NCBI GenBank assembly: GCA_938046735.1
Contig: CALIXF010000003.1
Span: 93,350-157,349, forward strand
DNA from: an uncultured Candidatus Saccharibacteria bacterium
Lineage (GTDB): Bacteria > Patescibacteriota > Saccharimonadia > Saccharimonadales > Saccharimonadaceae
Direction of reading: 5' to 3'
Length of the DNA stretch: 64,000 nt
Positions 35,288 through 43,367 of this stretch are shown here, piece after piece. The notes below the pieces were generated by a model. The model worked only from the letters and a program-made list of their open reading frames with translations, was not told the origin of the DNA and made no database searches. A program made the translations under genes and the position numbers. Every line of letters begins with the position of its first letter. The stretch's first letter is position 1.

Positions 35288-35647
35288 ATGAATTTTAATG
35301 AATACCAGGAAAAAGCGAGTAAATTTGATACGTTCTCATACGAAACTTTTATAAAGGAGGGTGCAAAAGTTAATCATTTGGGAATGCTGGAGAAAGTATT
35401 AGGGTTGGCAGGAGAGTCTGGAGAAGCTTGCGATAAAATTAAGAAGCTAATAAGAGACAATAATGGCGAAATTTCTGAAGAAAAGAAAAAAGAACTGGCG
35501 AAAGAACTTGGTGATATTTTATGGTATTTAGCGATGGTGTCAAAATACCTCGGGATGGAATTTAGCAAAGTGGCTGAAATGAATATCGAGAAACTACAAG
35601 ATCGTTTTGAACGAAACAAAATTCACGGAAGTGGTGATAACCGTTAA
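35288..35647 (+). CDS. MazG-like nucleotide pyrophosphohydrolase
   Basis: The helical MazG fold is shown by GLAGESGEACDKIKKLIRD (first metal-binding ExxE region) and KELAKELGDILWYLAMVS (second E/D region). Such enzymes hydrolyse non-canonical or excess NTPs. 119 aa is a single-domain form. The start is ATG 35288 because AAGGAGGTGA (35276-35285) sits just before it; the in-frame ATG at 35264 lies upstream of that site. Confidence 0.85.
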   Translation: MNFNEYQEKASKFDTFSYETFIKEGAKVNHLGMLEKVLGLAGESGEACDKIKKLIRDNNGEISEEKKKELAKELGDILWYLAMVSKYLGMEFSKVAEMNIEKLQDRFERNKIHGSGDNR

Positions 35648-35661
35648 GCATAAGAAGAGAG

Positions 35662-36339
35662 ATGATTTTGGAGGATTTGTTAGAAAATCGTGATGAAAAA
35701 TATGCGGACTTTAACGCACGATTAATTCCTAATATTGAAAGATCAAGAATACTTGGCGTACGTATGCCGATTTTACGGAAAATAGTGAAGAGTAATTATA
35801 CGGAATTGGAAGAAAATGGTTTTTTGAAAGAATTACCACATAGGTATCAAGAGGAAAATTTAATACATGGGATAATGATATCTGAAATACGGAATTTGAA
35901 GTTATGTATTAGAGAGTTGGATCGATTTTTGCCTTTTGTTGATAATTGGGCGGTTTGTGATGTTTTGTCGCCGAATGTATTGAAAAATAACAGAGAAGAA
36001 ACTTTAAGGAAAGTAGATTTGTGGTTGAAGAGTGAACGTGTATATACCGTGCGTTTTGCGATAGGCGTATTGATGCAATATTTTTTGGATAAGGAATTTA
36101 ACGACAAATATTTGGAAAAAGTAGCAAGAATAGAGAATGACGATTATTATGTAAAGATGATGCAGGCGTGGTATTTTGCGACGGCTTTGGCTAAACAATG
36201 GGGAAATGCTATTGTTTATCTTGAACAGAAGAAGTTAAAAATCTGGGTACATAATAAAACTATTCAAAAAGCAATTGAGAGCCGGAGAATATCAGCTGAA
36301 AATAAAAAATATTTAAAAGCGTTAAAAATAAAGGATTAG
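35662..36339 (+). CDS. AlkD-like DNA alkylation repair protein
   Basis: The all-helical HEAT-like repeats and the segments ILGVRMPILRKIVK, FLPFVDNWAVCDVLSP and VYTVRFAIGVLM fit the AlkD glycosylase family, which removes bulky alkylated bases without base flipping. The Trp and Asp in DNWAVCD match the conserved active cleft. 225 aa is normal. It starts 14 nt after the MazG-like gene; both concern nucleotide or DNA damage. Confidence 0.9.
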   Translation: MILEDLLENRDEKYADFNARLIPNIERSRILGVRMPILRKIVKSNYTELEENGFLKELPHRYQEENLIHGIMISEIRNLKLCIRELDRFLPFVDNWAVCDVLSPNVLKNNREETLRKVDLWLKSERVYTVRFAIGVLMQYFLDKEFNDKYLEKVARIENDDYYVKMMQAWYFATALAKQWGNAIVYLEQKKLKIWVHNKTIQKAIESRRISAENKKYLKALKIKD

Positions 36340-36809
36340 AATAGATCGCAATGGGGGCAAATCCATTGTTGTTTTTTGTTCTGAAACATTGTTAATCCGC
36401 ATTTTTGACAAGTAGATTTTTGGTGTAACCAATGACGGTAGGTGTCGAGATGTGATTCTGTAAAATCTTTATCAAAAGATAAATGATATTGAGATTTCCA
36501 CTCTGGATGTGCATTATAGATAGTTTCTGCAGCTTGCCAAGCTTCGGTTTCAATTTTGAGTCGCTCGATTGAATAATGATAATCGCGATGGTTTGAGACT
36601 GCGTGACCAAGTTCATGGAGAAGCTGAAGGGCAAAAGATTTAAAAGAAGATAGATTAGTTTCATAATAAATAGTCCTTGGCGGGTGAAAGTGAAATCTAG
36701 AGCTTGGTTTAAAAATATAGTTTGGATAAAGATTTTGTAAATCAGCTAAAAAAAGCATAAATAAATTGTTCAGCTTTCTTTTTTGATCAAAATTCTTTAT
36801 TTGAGCCAT
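36336..36809 (-). CDS. Zincin-like protease with C-terminal zinc ribbon
   Basis: The central LLHELGHAVSNH holds an HExxH zinc motif, with a downstream Glu (IETEAWQAAE) as a plausible third ligand, as in ImmA/IrrE-type (M78-like) peptidases. The C-terminus has two CxxC pairs (CQKCG and CPHC), a zinc ribbon. TATAAT (36821-36816 on the minus strand) ends 6 nt before ATG 36809, so the longer frame to 36872 is not used. The stop codon overlaps the AlkD-like gene tail by 4 nt. The substrate is unknown. Confidence 0.7.
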   Translation of the reverse strand: MAQIKNFDQKRKLNNLFMLFLADLQNLYPNYIFKPSSRFHFHPPRTIYYETNLSSFKSFALQLLHELGHAVSNHRDYHYSIERLKIETEAWQAAETIYNAHPEWKSQYHLSFDKDFTESHLDTYRHWLHQKSTCQKCGLTMFQNKKQQWICPHCDLF

Positions 36810-36913
36810 AAAGATATTATAGAAAGGAAAGCTAAAAAAGAAAGAATAACCGTAAATATTTTTGAGTGACAATTATTGCCGTGTGGCTATTTGAGTGAAA
36901 TAAAAAACATTTG

Positions 36914-36942
36914 CTTTACAAACAGGGGTAGATCTGATATAT
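36914..36942 (+). promoter_or_regulatory. rpsA promoter
   Basis: TTTACA followed by a 17-nt spacer and TATATT, about 100 nt before the rpsA start. Confidence 0.6.
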
Positions 36943-36957
36943 TTAGAAGTAGATTTG

Positions 36958-37016
36958 GGTTCGTTCAACTGGGAGAAAGATAGAAAGTTACTTTCTTTAT
37001 GCTGGTTGAACGAACC
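36958..37016 (+). promoter_or_regulatory. Leader hairpin upstream of rpsA
   Basis: GGTTCGTTCAAC (36958-36969) pairs with GTTGAACGAACC (37005-37016), 12 bp without mismatch; inside it AGAAAG and CTTTCT form a second hairpin (36982-36996). The GAAAGGA ribosome site comes right after. S1 is autoregulated through its leader in other bacteria, so this may be the operator. Confidence 0.7.
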
Positions 37017-37038
37017 TGAAGAAAGGAAAATATAAGTA

Positions 37039-38106
37039 ATGGCTGATGCCAAAAAAATCACAATGGACGAATTATTAGCTTCTGCTAGTGATTCGATTAA
37101 AAAAGTAGCTGCTGGAGATACAGTCTCTGGTGTTGTACTTTCAGTAAAAAAGCACGAGATTTTGATTGATCTTGGTGCACAGGGTGTAGGTCTAGTACCA
37201 CGTCGTGAAGCTTCTTTTGCTCGCAATCTTGAGGTCGGACAGGAAGTTTCTGCTTCAGTTATCGATCCAGAAATGGAAGATGGAACTGTACTTCTTTCAC
37301 TTCGTAAAGCGGTGAAGGACAAGGGTTGGGATGAAATTCAGGCCAAGATGGATGCTGCGGAAATCGTGGAGGTTACTCCATTTGATGCTAATCGCGGTGG
37401 ATTATTGGTTGAATACGAAGGAATTCGTGGTTTCTTACCAGTTTCACAACTTTCTGCAGAGCATTATCCACGCGTGGGTTCAGCAGACAAGGATGAAATT
37501 TTGCAACGTCTTAACTCTCTTGTTGGCAAGGGGATCAAAGTTAGAATTCTTGACGCTAATAAGAAAGATAATAAACTTATTTTCTCTGAAAAAGAAGCTG
37601 TTAAAGATGGTCTTGCTGCTCGTTTTGCGGAACTTCACGTTGGTGATGTAGTAAAAGGAGTTGTAACGGGTGTGGTCGACTTCGGTGTCTTCGTGAATGT
37701 TGAAGGTATTGAGGGGTTGATCCATATTTCTGAGATTTCTTGGGAGCGCGTGAATAATCCATCTGATTATGTGAAAGTTGGAGACGAGGTTGAAGCGAAA
37801 ATTATTGCAATTGACAAGGAACGTTTAAGTCTTTCCATGAAGCAACTTGTTGCTGATCCATGGCTTTCAGAGGTTGAAAATCTTAAGAAAGGTTCAAAGG
37901 TCGAAGGTACGGTAACTCGTATCACTCCATTTGGTGCATTTGTACAGATTTCACCAGCTGTTGAGGCTTTAGTTCATGTTTCTGAGCTTGGTGAAGGCAA
38001 TGATGTTGACCCTGAGAAGATCTTTACTCTTAATGAGCGTAAAAGCTTTAAGGTGCTTGATATCGATCGTGAAGGTCGTAAAATTTCACTTTCAGTAGCT
38101 AAGTAG
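37039..38106 (+). CDS. rpsA: Ribosomal protein bS1, four S1 domains
   Basis: The protein has four S1 (OB-fold) repeats at about residues 24-92, 106-185, 198-267 and 283-355; the third (VDFGVFVNVEGIEGLIHISEISW) and fourth (TPFGAFVQISPAVEALVHVSEL) are the most canonical RNA-binding copies. E. coli S1 has six. It unwinds and binds mRNA on the 30S subunit. With many leaderless genes around, a smaller S1 is of interest. Confidence 0.94.
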   Translation: MADAKKITMDELLASASDSIKKVAAGDTVSGVVLSVKKHEILIDLGAQGVGLVPRREASFARNLEVGQEVSASVIDPEMEDGTVLLSLRKAVKDKGWDEIQAKMDAAEIVEVTPFDANRGGLLVEYEGIRGFLPVSQLSAEHYPRVGSADKDEILQRLNSLVGKGIKVRILDANKKDNKLIFSEKEAVKDGLAARFAELHVGDVVKGVVTGVVDFGVFVNVEGIEGLIHISEISWERVNNPSDYVKVGDEVEAKIIAIDKERLSLSMKQLVADPWLSEVENLKKGSKVEGTVTRITPFGAFVQISPAVEALVHVSELGEGNDVDPEKIFTLNERKSFKVLDIDREGRKISLSVAK

Positions 38107-38120
38107 TTAAAATAGAGGCC

Positions 38121-38153
38121 AAAAAAGAACCCCGTAATAGGGGTTCTTTTTTT
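38121..38153. terminator. Bidirectional terminator
   Basis: AAAAAAGAACCCC/GGGGTTCTTTTTT stem between rpsA and the converging peroxiredoxin gene. Confidence 0.92.
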
Positions 38154-38163
38154 GAACAAATTA

Positions 38164-38838
38164 TTAGTTCAGTGGTTTGTGACAAAGCCACCAGTCTTCA
38201 CAAGTGAATTCGCCAGCTTTTGCTGCGGCAAAACGTTCTTTAACGGTTGTGACGTCTTTGGCTGGAGGAATGATAACGTCGGAACCAAAAAGTTCGTTAT
38301 TTGGCCAGTTGGCAGGAAGAGCAACTTTATGTTCTTCGGAGGTCTGAAGACCTTTAATCATGCGAAGTAGTTCATCCATGTTGCGACCGAGTTCTTGTGG
38401 GTAGTAAAGAATGGCGCGAACTTTACCTTCTGGATCGATAACAAAGACGGCACGAACGGTGTTGGTGTCATGATTTTTACCTGGGTGGATGAAGCCTAGT
38501 TTGCCGGAAACGAGGCCGGTATCAGCGATGATGGGGAACTCAATTTCAACGTCAAAATGTTCTTTAATCCATTCGGTCCACTTAATGTGAGAAAAAACTT
38601 GATCAACAGAAAGGCCGAGAAGCTCAGTGTTCATTTCACGGAATTTGGCATAATTCTTTTGAAAAGAAACAAATTCAGTAGTACAAACTGGAGTAAAATC
38701 GGCAGGATGGCTAAACAAGACTAGCCATTTGCCAGCGTAATCATTTGGTAAAGTTTTTGGACCGTGAGTGGTCTGGACTTGCATAGTTGGCAGCATTTCA
38801 CCAATCAGGGGAATATGCTGACTTTCAGAATCGTTCAT
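38164..38838 (-). CDS. Peroxiredoxin, archaeal/Prx6-like with CX5C tail
   Basis: It reduces peroxides. The peroxidatic site is FTPVCTTEF (C52), followed by RAVFVIDPEGKVRAI and the long C-terminal domain of the Prx6 subfamily. The tail CEDWWLC gives C213 and C219, the spacing seen in archaeal enzymes such as that of Aeropyrum, where these act as resolving cysteines. 224 aa. Thioredoxin reductase at the left end of the window may feed it. The gene converges on rpsA. Confidence 0.93.
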   Translation of the reverse strand: MNDSESQHIPLIGEMLPTMQVQTTHGPKTLPNDYAGKWLVLFSHPADFTPVCTTEFVSFQKNYAKFREMNTELLGLSVDQVFSHIKWTEWIKEHFDVEIEFPIIADTGLVSGKLGFIHPGKNHDTNTVRAVFVIDPEGKVRAILYYPQELGRNMDELLRMIKGLQTSEEHKVALPANWPNNELFGSDVIIPPAKDVTTVKERFAAAKAGEFTCEDWWLCHKPLN

Positions 38839-39049
38839 AAAAGAACTCCTATTTAGATTTATGTTTTAGTGGCCGGAAGACCATAAATATTTATTTATTA
38901 AACTTGTGTTATCAACACGATTAATCAATTCCAAGGTCATACGACCACGTCTATTCTAGCATAAAAATGAATTGGGGAAAGAGGAATATGCTAAAATTGG
39001 AGTAGTTTGGGGAAGAAATGAGAAAAAATGATGGGGAGAGCAGAAATTG

Positions 39050-39730
39050 ATGGAGAAAAGAGCAGAACTGATAAAGACTGTTAATCCGAAAAAATTGAAG
39101 AAAGTATTCATTTTTGTGTTTGCGATTTTGATGATATTTGGGGTGGCGTGGCTATTATATGCGTTTAACGTGATACCGCATCGACAATATATTAATGCGG
39201 ATTTTGGGATTGAGACATACAAGAGCTTAGTAGATAAGGATGGGGATGGAATTGATGATCAGACGGACTTTTTGCAGAGCGTGAGAAGATATATCGCAAC
39301 AAAACCAAAATATAAGAGCAAATATTATAGAACGGGCTATCCGGATGATGGGTATGGGGTATGTACAGACGTGATTGCTTTTGGTCTGAAGGATACAGGG
39401 TACGATTTAAGGGAATTGGTGGATGCGGATATTAGGGCGAATAAAAAATTATATCAGCTGGAAGTAGTGGATAAGAATATTGATTTTCGCCGAGTAAACA
39501 ATTTAAGAATCTTTTTTGAACGGAATGTGAAGTCTCTGACGACGGATTTAACAGATATAAAAGAGTGGCAGGGTGGAGACATAATTGTGTTCAAAACACA
39601 TATTGGGGTGGTGTCGGACAAAAGGAATCGGCAGGGAATACCTTTTATTATTCATAATGGTGGGTTTCTTTTTGAAGAAGACGTGTTGGAGTATCGAACG
39701 GATATTGTGGGACATTTTAGGATGAGCTGA
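39050..39730 (+). CDS. DUF1287 protein, membrane-anchored, papain-like fold
   Basis: One N-terminal helix (about residues 20-42) is followed by an extracytoplasmic domain: GYGVCTDVIAFGLKDTG (candidate catalytic Cys), NIDFRRVNNLRIFFERN, GGDIIVFKTHIGVVSD (candidate catalytic His) and a closing GHFRM. This is the DUF1287 pattern, distantly related to NlpC/P60 cell-wall hydrolases. It may cut peptidoglycan or a surface peptide. DKDGDGIDDQ after the helix is a calcium-binding-like loop. I take ATG 39050 after a GGGGAGAG site. Confidence 0.8.
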   Translation: MEKRAELIKTVNPKKLKKVFIFVFAILMIFGVAWLLYAFNVIPHRQYINADFGIETYKSLVDKDGDGIDDQTDFLQSVRRYIATKPKYKSKYYRTGYPDDGYGVCTDVIAFGLKDTGYDLRELVDADIRANKKLYQLEVVDKNIDFRRVNNLRIFFERNVKSLTTDLTDIKEWQGGDIIVFKTHIGVVSDKRNRQGIPFIIHNGGFLFEEDVLEYRTDIVGHFRMS

Positions 39731-39864
39731 AAAAGTACGGATCATTTTTTGAGCTAGTTTATGCTTTGTAGGCTTCGAAATGAAGTGTGGTGAAAATGCT
39801 AATGTTTTTGAATTATTTGGTGAGAAGATTTACTATAAAAAAATAATGAATTTTAACGGAACTC

Positions 39865-39892
39865 TTGTTAAAAATTATAAATATGTTATTAT
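39865..39892 (+). promoter_or_regulatory. Promoter of the radical SAM/RiPP-like cluster
   Basis: TTGTTA (39865-39870), 16-nt spacer, TATTAT (39887-39892). The rest of the 39731-39947 spacer is AT-rich and empty. Confidence 0.5.
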
Positions 39893-39947
39893 ATATTTAT
39901 AATTTATGTGGGGAATTAAGTACTTTTAAAAGGAGGTTTTCATAAGA

Positions 39948-40991
39948 ATGAAGTATAATTTTGAATGTAATCCTGTAGTCGCGTGGTTAAATGTTAATCA
40001 AGCTTGTAATATGCGTTGTAAATGGTGTTATGCTGAAAATTCACATTATGATACAGATAAACAAATGTCAACTGGTTTAGCAAAAGAATTGGTTGATATT
40101 TCACTTGATTTTGGAGTAAAAGAGTTTGTCTTAATCAGTGGTGAGCCTACCTTATGGAGTGGTTTCTTTGAAATAATTAAGTATATTAAAGAGAATGGTG
40201 CAAAAATTTCAGTAATAACAAATGGCATGCGTTTTTCGGAAGATAAGTTTTGGGAGAATTATAAAAAGAATCCTGCAACATCAATTGGTCTTTCTGTAAA
40301 GGCAGCTACGAAAGAAATGTTCAATGTTGCCACTGGTATTGATCAGTATGAAAAATCTATGGTTGGTATTCGGCGAATAATCCAGTTTCATCAATGTGGT
40401 GTTTCAGCCGTACATAATAAATTGGTTGGTATTGATGGTATTGTAGATATTGCAAAAAAATGTAGAGAATTTGGAGCTACTTCGTTTCAACTTATAATGT
40501 GTTCTCCATCGCTTGTAGAGGATAATATTTGCACTGATTTTGTGTTTTTGCCAGAAAAAGCATGGGGCGAAATCGAGACAATTTCCAAGAACTTGGAAGA
40601 AATATATGATGAAACCAATGTTTATTATGACACTCAATTACCACTTTGTCTTTTTCCGAAGGAATTTGTTTTGCGTAAAATTCAAAAGAAAAAGATCCAG
40701 ACACAATGTCATATTTTTACTCGTAGTGGCATTAATTTTGATACGTATGGAAATGTAATTGTTTGTAATACTATTCCAGAAATTATTGCCACAAAGGGAA
40801 TTGACTTTACGGACGCGAAAAGTTTAGAGCGATACTTAAATGACGAAGAATGTCGTTTAAAATATCGTGACTTGTCTCGTTATCCTTCAATTGTATGTGA
40901 TGACTGTATCTGGAAAGATGATTGTAGGGGTGGATGTTTAATGAATTGGCTTATTTATGAGCCAGAAACTATTTGCCATGCAATATATTAA
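39948..40991 (+). CDS. Radical SAM-SPASM peptide maturase
   Basis: The 347-aa enzyme has the radical SAM motif CNMRCKWC (C20, C24, C27), GEPTLW as the SAM-binding GGEP variant, and a complete SPASM domain: C-x13-G-x4-C (CHIFTR...YGNVIVC), then C317-x2-C320-x5-C326-x3-C330 and C343. SPASM enzymes hold two further iron-sulfur clusters and typically make thioether or C-C bonds in ribosomal peptides. A strong AGGAGGT site (39931-39937) precedes the ATG, unlike the leaderless neighbours. The 36-aa Cys-ended peptide 30 nt downstream is the likely substrate. Confidence 0.92.
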   Translation: MKYNFECNPVVAWLNVNQACNMRCKWCYAENSHYDTDKQMSTGLAKELVDISLDFGVKEFVLISGEPTLWSGFFEIIKYIKENGAKISVITNGMRFSEDKFWENYKKNPATSIGLSVKAATKEMFNVATGIDQYEKSMVGIRRIIQFHQCGVSAVHNKLVGIDGIVDIAKKCREFGATSFQLIMCSPSLVEDNICTDFVFLPEKAWGEIETISKNLEEIYDETNVYYDTQLPLCLFPKEFVLRKIQKKKIQTQCHIFTRSGINFDTYGNVIVCNTIPEIIATKGIDFTDAKSLERYLNDEECRLKYRDLSRYPSIVCDDCIWKDDCRGGCLMNWLIYEPETICHAIY

Positions 40992-41021
40992 AAAATTATA
41001 AAAAAGAAAGGGGGTGATCTT

Positions 41022-41132
41022 ATGAAGAAACTTCTTGAAAATCTTAAGAAGAGTGGTTCTACAACTGCTCCTAAGATTGAAAAAGTTCGTGAAGCGTACT
41101 GTGGATCTCAGGGTAATTGTCAACGTTGTTAA
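41022..41132 (+). CDS. Candidate RiPP precursor peptide, 36 aa
   Basis: The peptide starts MKKLLENLKKSGS, a Lys-rich amphipathic leader, and ends YCGSQGNCQRC with Cys at 27, 33 and 36; the last Cys is the C-terminal residue. An AGGGGGTGATC ribosome site lies a few bases before the ATG. It is 30 nt after the SPASM maturase and is followed by a terminator, so it is the last gene of that transcript and probably abundant. The role as precursor is inferred from size, Cys placement and neighbour. Confidence 0.8.
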   Translation: MKKLLENLKKSGSTTAPKIEKVREAYCGSQGNCQRC

Positions 41133-41154
41133 TTATTTGATGTACTTCACGGAC

Positions 41155-41188
41155 AAAAAAGGCGTCATTGCATAAATGGCGCTTTTTT
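41155..41188 (+). terminator. Terminator after the precursor gene
   Basis: GCGTCATT/AATGGCGC stem with A6 before and T6 after. Confidence 0.88.
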
Positions 41189-41201
41189 ATATAATAAAAG
41201 C

Positions 41202-41966
41202 ATGACAACATATGAAATTATTTATGATGAGATACAGGATGCATATAATTGGTATAGTGCAATTAATCTTTTTCATCAGATTAATAAATTAAAAGATGAA
41301 GATGACTTGGAGATTGCTAAGAAAATTATTGGATTGAACTTTTCGCAAGCTAAGGAAATTTTAATCCCATTTATTTGTAAACGTAATAAAAAAATTTCTA
41401 TGTCACCAAAAAAATTCGAAAGAATCATGAGAGAGCAATTGGAGCAAAATTTTGAATTAGCAGTGAAGAAGTTAGAAAAAGTTACTGGACATAAATTAGC
41501 TGTAAAAAAATGTGCAAAAAATCGTGCAATCGAAATTGCTAAAATTGATAAGAGTGCGACTTGTTCAAAAGCAGACTTATTATTTTTGATTACAACTTTC
41601 CCGGCAATGATCGTTTACTATGAAGAGGGGGTAATTTATACGTATGCAAAAATTGATGATGAATTATGGGGAATGCCACTTGACGGAATTTTACATGAAT
41701 TAATGCATTTTCAAACAGATTTCTATTATCGTCAGAATCCAGAATCACCAGTTGCAAAGTTATCAGAAGATGATTATTATGTACTGAAGGAATCTTTGCC
41801 GGCTCTTCTTGACGAATCTTGGAAGCCGATAATTACTTTACCTGATTGTAGTTACCCTGAGTATCAGGAATTAAGAGACAAGTTGGTTGATTTCTATAAG
41901 AGAAATGGAGATTTTGACGAACTTATGAGGTTTGGAGTAGAAGAGGTAGAAAGATTTAATCGTTAA
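41202..41966 (+). CDS. HExxH metalloprotease-like protein beside the RiPP-like cluster
   Basis: The 254-aa protein has HELMH at residues 165-169, and ESLPALLDE about 35 residues later offers a Glu as third zinc ligand (gluzincin arrangement). The N-terminal half is helical and charged. No signal peptide. It has its own promoter: TATAAT 41190-41195 ends 6 nt before the ATG, inside the T-run of the preceding terminator. It could remove the leader of the Cys-ended peptide, but that rests only on position. I do not recognise the family. Confidence 0.7.
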   Translation: MTTYEIIYDEIQDAYNWYSAINLFHQINKLKDEDDLEIAKKIIGLNFSQAKEILIPFICKRNKKISMSPKKFERIMREQLEQNFELAVKKLEKVTGHKLAVKKCAKNRAIEIAKIDKSATCSKADLLFLITTFPAMIVYYEEGVIYTYAKIDDELWGMPLDGILHELMHFQTDFYYRQNPESPVAKLSEDDYYVLKESLPALLDESWKPIITLPDCSYPEYQELRDKLVDFYKRNGDFDELMRFGVEEVERFNR

Positions 41967-42022
41967 GAACGCCGAAGAGATCTTTTTGACCGAAAAGTCT
42001 TTTTTAAATAAAATAAAATCGT

Positions 42023-42361
42023 ATGACGATAAAGTTATTTATCCCAAAAATAGTTTTTGATCCAGAATTAGGGAAGAGACAAGAAATTTGGATCCTTTTG
42101 AATGAAAAAAATGAATTGCCCTCAATTAATACTATTGATGATGCTTATAAAATTTTAGGTATTAATATAGAAATTGGGAATGGATTTTATGAAGATGGAG
42201 CGACACAATATTTATTCGCAAATATCGCACAAGACAAAGATAAATATGATGGATTAGGAGAAGAATGGCACTTTGTTCTGTTTTCTGAATTGACGCCAGA
42301 AAATTGTGTCGATTATAGAGCAATCAAAAAAGCGATTATAAGACTCGGGTACGAAGCCTAG
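42023..42361 (+). CDS. Small hypothetical protein, 112 aa
   Basis: An unrecognised soluble protein with alternating strands and helices (IKLFIPKIVFDP, WHFVLFSEL). A TAAAAT lies only a few bases before the ATG. It is the last gene before the tRNA-Asn and may belong with the protease gene 56 nt upstream. No catalytic motif is seen. Confidence 0.65.
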   Translation: MTIKLFIPKIVFDPELGKRQEIWILLNEKNELPSINTIDDAYKILGINIEIGNGFYEDGATQYLFANIAQDKDKYDGLGEEWHFVLFSELTPENCVDYRAIKKAIIRLGYEA

Positions 42362-42408
42362 TTCTAGAACTATTTTATTGCATTAAAAAATGGACTCATC
42401 GTCCAATG

Positions 42409-42483
42409 TGGCTCCCCCGGTCAGACTCGAACTGACAACCTCGAAGTTAACAGCTTCTTGCTCCACCATTGAGCTACAGGGGA
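42409..42483 (-). tRNA. tRNA-Asn (anticodon GUU)
   Basis: Minus-strand cloverleaf: acceptor TCCCCTG/CGGGGGA, anticodon loop CTGTTAA, T-loop TTCGAGT, discriminator G, encoded CCA (42411-42409). The first pair of the anticodon stem is A-G. Confidence 0.96.
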
Positions 42484-42559
42484 ATCTATATGGAGAGATT
42501 ATAGCGTATTAACTATTGGAATGCAAGAGTCTTAACTAGAAAATGTTATAATGGGTGAG

Positions 42560-43297
42560 ATGTTGAATGTGAAGAAAATTACAGTATTGGTTGGCGAGGG
42601 GGAAAAATCGAAGAAAATTATTGAAAATTTAAGCCTGAAAATAGTACAGGGAGAAACTGTGGTAATTTTGGGGCCAAACGGTGCGGGAAAATCAACCTTG
42701 GGCTCTGCTATTATGGGAGATCCAAAACTAAAAATTACCGAAGGTAAAATTAGTTTTTTAAACAAAGATATCACACAAAAAAAAGTCGACGAACGAGGGA
42801 TGTTAGGAATGATGATGACGATGCAAAATCCAGTAGAGATTCCTGGTATTTCAACGACAAATGTGATTCGAGCTGCTTTGAATGCAAGAGGTGAGGATTT
42901 AAGTTTAGACAAAATACGAGAAAGAATTTCAATAGTTTGTAAGAAAATGAAAACTAATATTTTCTTTTCGGAAAGAGAGATTAATTATCAGTTTTCGGGT
43001 GGTGAAAAGAAGAAAAATGAGATTTTGCAGGCTCTAGTTTTAAAACCGAAACTTCTAATTTTGGATGAAATCGATTCAGGCCTCGACGTAGATGTAGCTA
43101 ATAATATCTCAGAACTTCTGAGTGAATTACAAAAAGAAAATAAGACAGCTTTTTTAATTGTCACGCATAATATGCGAATTTTGAAGAATTTAAAAATAGA
43201 TAAGGTTTGTATCTTAAAATCTGGAAAGATTGTAAAAACTGGAGGGGTGGATTTATTAAAAAAAGTTGAAGAAGAGGGGTTTGGAAAAATTAGTTGA
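42560..43297 (+). CDS. sufC: Fe-S assembly ATPase SufC
   Basis: An ABC ATPase without membrane partner: Walker A GPNGAGKST, Q-loop MQNPVEIPGIS, signature FSGGEKKKNEI, Walker B LLILDEIDSGLD. The FSGGEKKRxE-type signature and PVEIPG are specific for SufC. TATAAT (42547-42552) ends 7 nt before ATG 42560; the in-frame ATG at 42551 is inside the -10 box. First gene of the SUF operon. Confidence 0.95.
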   Translation: MLNVKKITVLVGEGEKSKKIIENLSLKIVQGETVVILGPNGAGKSTLGSAIMGDPKLKITEGKISFLNKDITQKKVDERGMLGMMMTMQNPVEIPGISTTNVIRAALNARGEDLSLDKIRERISIVCKKMKTNIFFSEREINYQFSGGEKKKNEILQALVLKPKLLILDEIDSGLDVDVANNISELLSELQKENKTAFLIVTHNMRILKNLKIDKVCILKSGKIVKTGGVDLLKKVEEEGFGKIS

Positions 43298-43367
43298 AAG
43301 AAAAAACGATATCATGAACAACAATGTACTCATGAATGATAGTGAAGATATGTAGGAAATAAAACAG

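Noticed and set aside
36810..36872. Longer N-terminus of the zincin gene
   Set aside because: The added 21 residues lie upstream of the -10 box used for ATG 36809 and have no ribosome site.
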